A DNA stretch of 64,000 nt from Jaapia argillacea MUCL 33604 (taxonomy: Eukaryota; Basidiomycota; Agaricomycetes; Jaapiales; Jaapiaceae): assembly GCA_000697665.1 (NCBI GenBank), contig KL197725.1, positions 314,615 to 378,614 of the forward strand, written 5' to 3'. The notes beneath the pieces were generated by a model. The model saw only the letters and a list, made by a program, of their open reading frames with translations, was not told the DNA's origin and did no database searches. Every line of letters starts with the position of its first letter. The stretch's first letter is position 1. A program made the position numbers and the translations under genes. Of the stretch, positions 62,964 through 64,000 are shown in pieces.

Positions 62964-63642
62964 GGAAGATATAAACTGAGGTGCTTCTTCACGGTCGACA
63001 GAGGAGAGAACTCAAGCGAGGGTGAAGGCCAAATGCTAGACGTCGCGCATTCAAATACCGAACAAGAGGCGCCTGGCAATTGTACAGCTTTCTTAAAACG
63101 CCTTGAAGTGTGCTCAGCAGACATGAATCTGATAGCCCTGGGCGGTCCGTTGACGTATATTTGACGTTTGCTGCAACGTTTCTCTTGGATTCTTGCACTG
63201 CAAGGGTAACTGTCAAATTCTGAGTCTCTGCTGGATCATGGAGCTGGGATGGTTGGAGGACGAGCTCTGGAGAAGCCCTCAGCCGTTGCCTTTTTGGGAT
63301 ACGCCATGCAATGGTTTGCAAATTCAACAAGTCCCTGCCAAGTCGCATTCGCTGCTGTTTACGAGGTCAAACCAATCACCTCACTAGCATCTTGCCTTTG
63401 CACTGGATTGGAAGACACGGGAGCCCTCCCAAGTGAGACAGGCTTCGTTGATTAGAGTTAGGGGAATAACCCTCAAGTTATTAACTGTGTAGTTATTGAC
63501 ATGGTTTTAAACATGTATATAACCTGTTATTTACTTGAGGTCTGGGGATGGGCAGTTAATAACACCGATAGGATTTACATATATGGGAGGTGAGAGCCCG
63601 GCCGTTGTTTGTTGTACGACACACTTTGACGGACCTCACACA
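62964..63642. other. Divergent intergenic region
   Basis: Lies between the start of the large ubiquitin gene (minus) and the start of the gene at the right edge (plus), so it should hold both promoters. 63480-63560 is AT-rich with several TTATTAACTG/TAGTTATT-like repeats. Open frames at 63193-63455 have no motif. Confidence 0.4.
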
Positions 63643-64000
63643 ATGTCCGGATCCATCAAGATTCTTGATTCTGGTGAGCTTGAAATAGCACTCGCAAACC
63701 TTTGTGGTCTTCTCTCTGGTCTACCGTCGACGCTCTCGGAAAACGCGTACAATTTTGAAAATTACGCAGTCAATAAGGAGGAGGAGGAGGATAAGGGACA
63801 TGTCGGTGCTCTCAACCACGACTTTGAGCACGTCTTCTGTCCTCAAGGGCGAGTACATGGACCAATTGAGCTCAAAGGACGTGGAAAGGGCCTTGTCGCT
63901 GTTGTCGACGTCTTGTCAGCAGCCCTAGCTGATTTCCCACAGGATGCAGTCCTTCAAAAGTGGGTGTCGGATCTAACAGCAGGTGCAGAGCATGCAGGAG
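63643..64000 (+). CDS. N-terminal part of an unknown gene, cut by the window edge
   Basis: Open from the ATG at 63643 to the last base (119 codons seen), with no intron needed. It starts MSGSIKILDSGELEIALANL and then has a Glu-rich patch (VNKEEEEDKG). A hydrophobic helix (GKGLVAVVDVLSAALADFP) and DAVLQKWVSDLTAGAEHAG follow. I do not recognise the family. The amphipathic, helix-rich composition suggests a cytosolic protein. The remaining length and domain content lie outside the window. Confidence 0.55.
   Translation, partial: MSGSIKILDSGELEIALANLCGLLSGLPSTLSENAYNFENYAVNKEEEEDKGHVGALNHDFEHVFCPQGRVHGPIELKGRGKGLVAVVDVLSAALADFPQDAVLQKWVSDLTAGAEHAG

Overview
The window is nuclear DNA of a filamentous basidiomycete, most likely an agaricomycete. 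Protein genes are cut by many spliceosomal introns, typically about 48-60 nt, with GT..AG ends; one GCN2-type kinase gene has 29 exons. There are single eukaryotic tRNA genes, one with an intron, no operons, and families usual in wood- or litter-decay fungi: an AA9 lytic polysaccharide monooxygenase, a basidiomycete seven-pass membrane protein and a fungal maltase. Exon joins given here were built by hand from reading frame and splice sites. For every join listed the phases close and the total length is a multiple of three, but none has transcript support.

Left part (1-16.9 kb): a small unknown gene, tRNA-Ile with an intron, the full GCN2 eIF2-alpha kinase gene (plus strand), a family-16 methyltransferase (minus), 3.7 kb I could not resolve, and a small low-complexity stress-type protein.

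Middle part (16.9-37.3 kb): an unusual repeated locus, all on the minus strand. A caspase-like (metacaspase) gene is followed by a gene for a multi-pass membrane protein with the shared signature SFSGIDQxWWL. This pair occurs three times: 16.9-20.7 kb (both intact), 23.9-27.5 kb (both intact, metacaspase with a long repeat-bearing insert) and 32.8-35.7 kb (both broken). The first and third pairs lie in a segmental duplication (about 17.50-21.63 versus 32.78-36.56 kb) that also carries part of an F-box gene. The third copy joins directly to the last-exon fragment of another gene whose intact copy lies at 37.3-39.9 kb. A YjlB-like cupin gene and a MYND-finger gene sit between the second and third pairs.

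Right part (37.3-64 kb): a 752-aa membrane glycoprotein, a PEBP-family protein, an unknown protein with a WPGY motif, the AA9 monooxygenase, a multi-pass membrane protein, tRNA-Asp, an RS-rich nuclear protein, a GH13 alpha-glucosidase, and a 39-exon gene (56.2-63.0 kb). That last gene encodes RING-like, U-box and von Willebrand A segments and a complete E2 ubiquitin-conjugating domain in one 1568-aa chain. A gene start runs off the right edge.

The two most interesting objects are the thrice-repeated protease plus membrane-protein pair, which resembles a regulated cell-death or allorecognition locus, and the combined E2/E3 protein.
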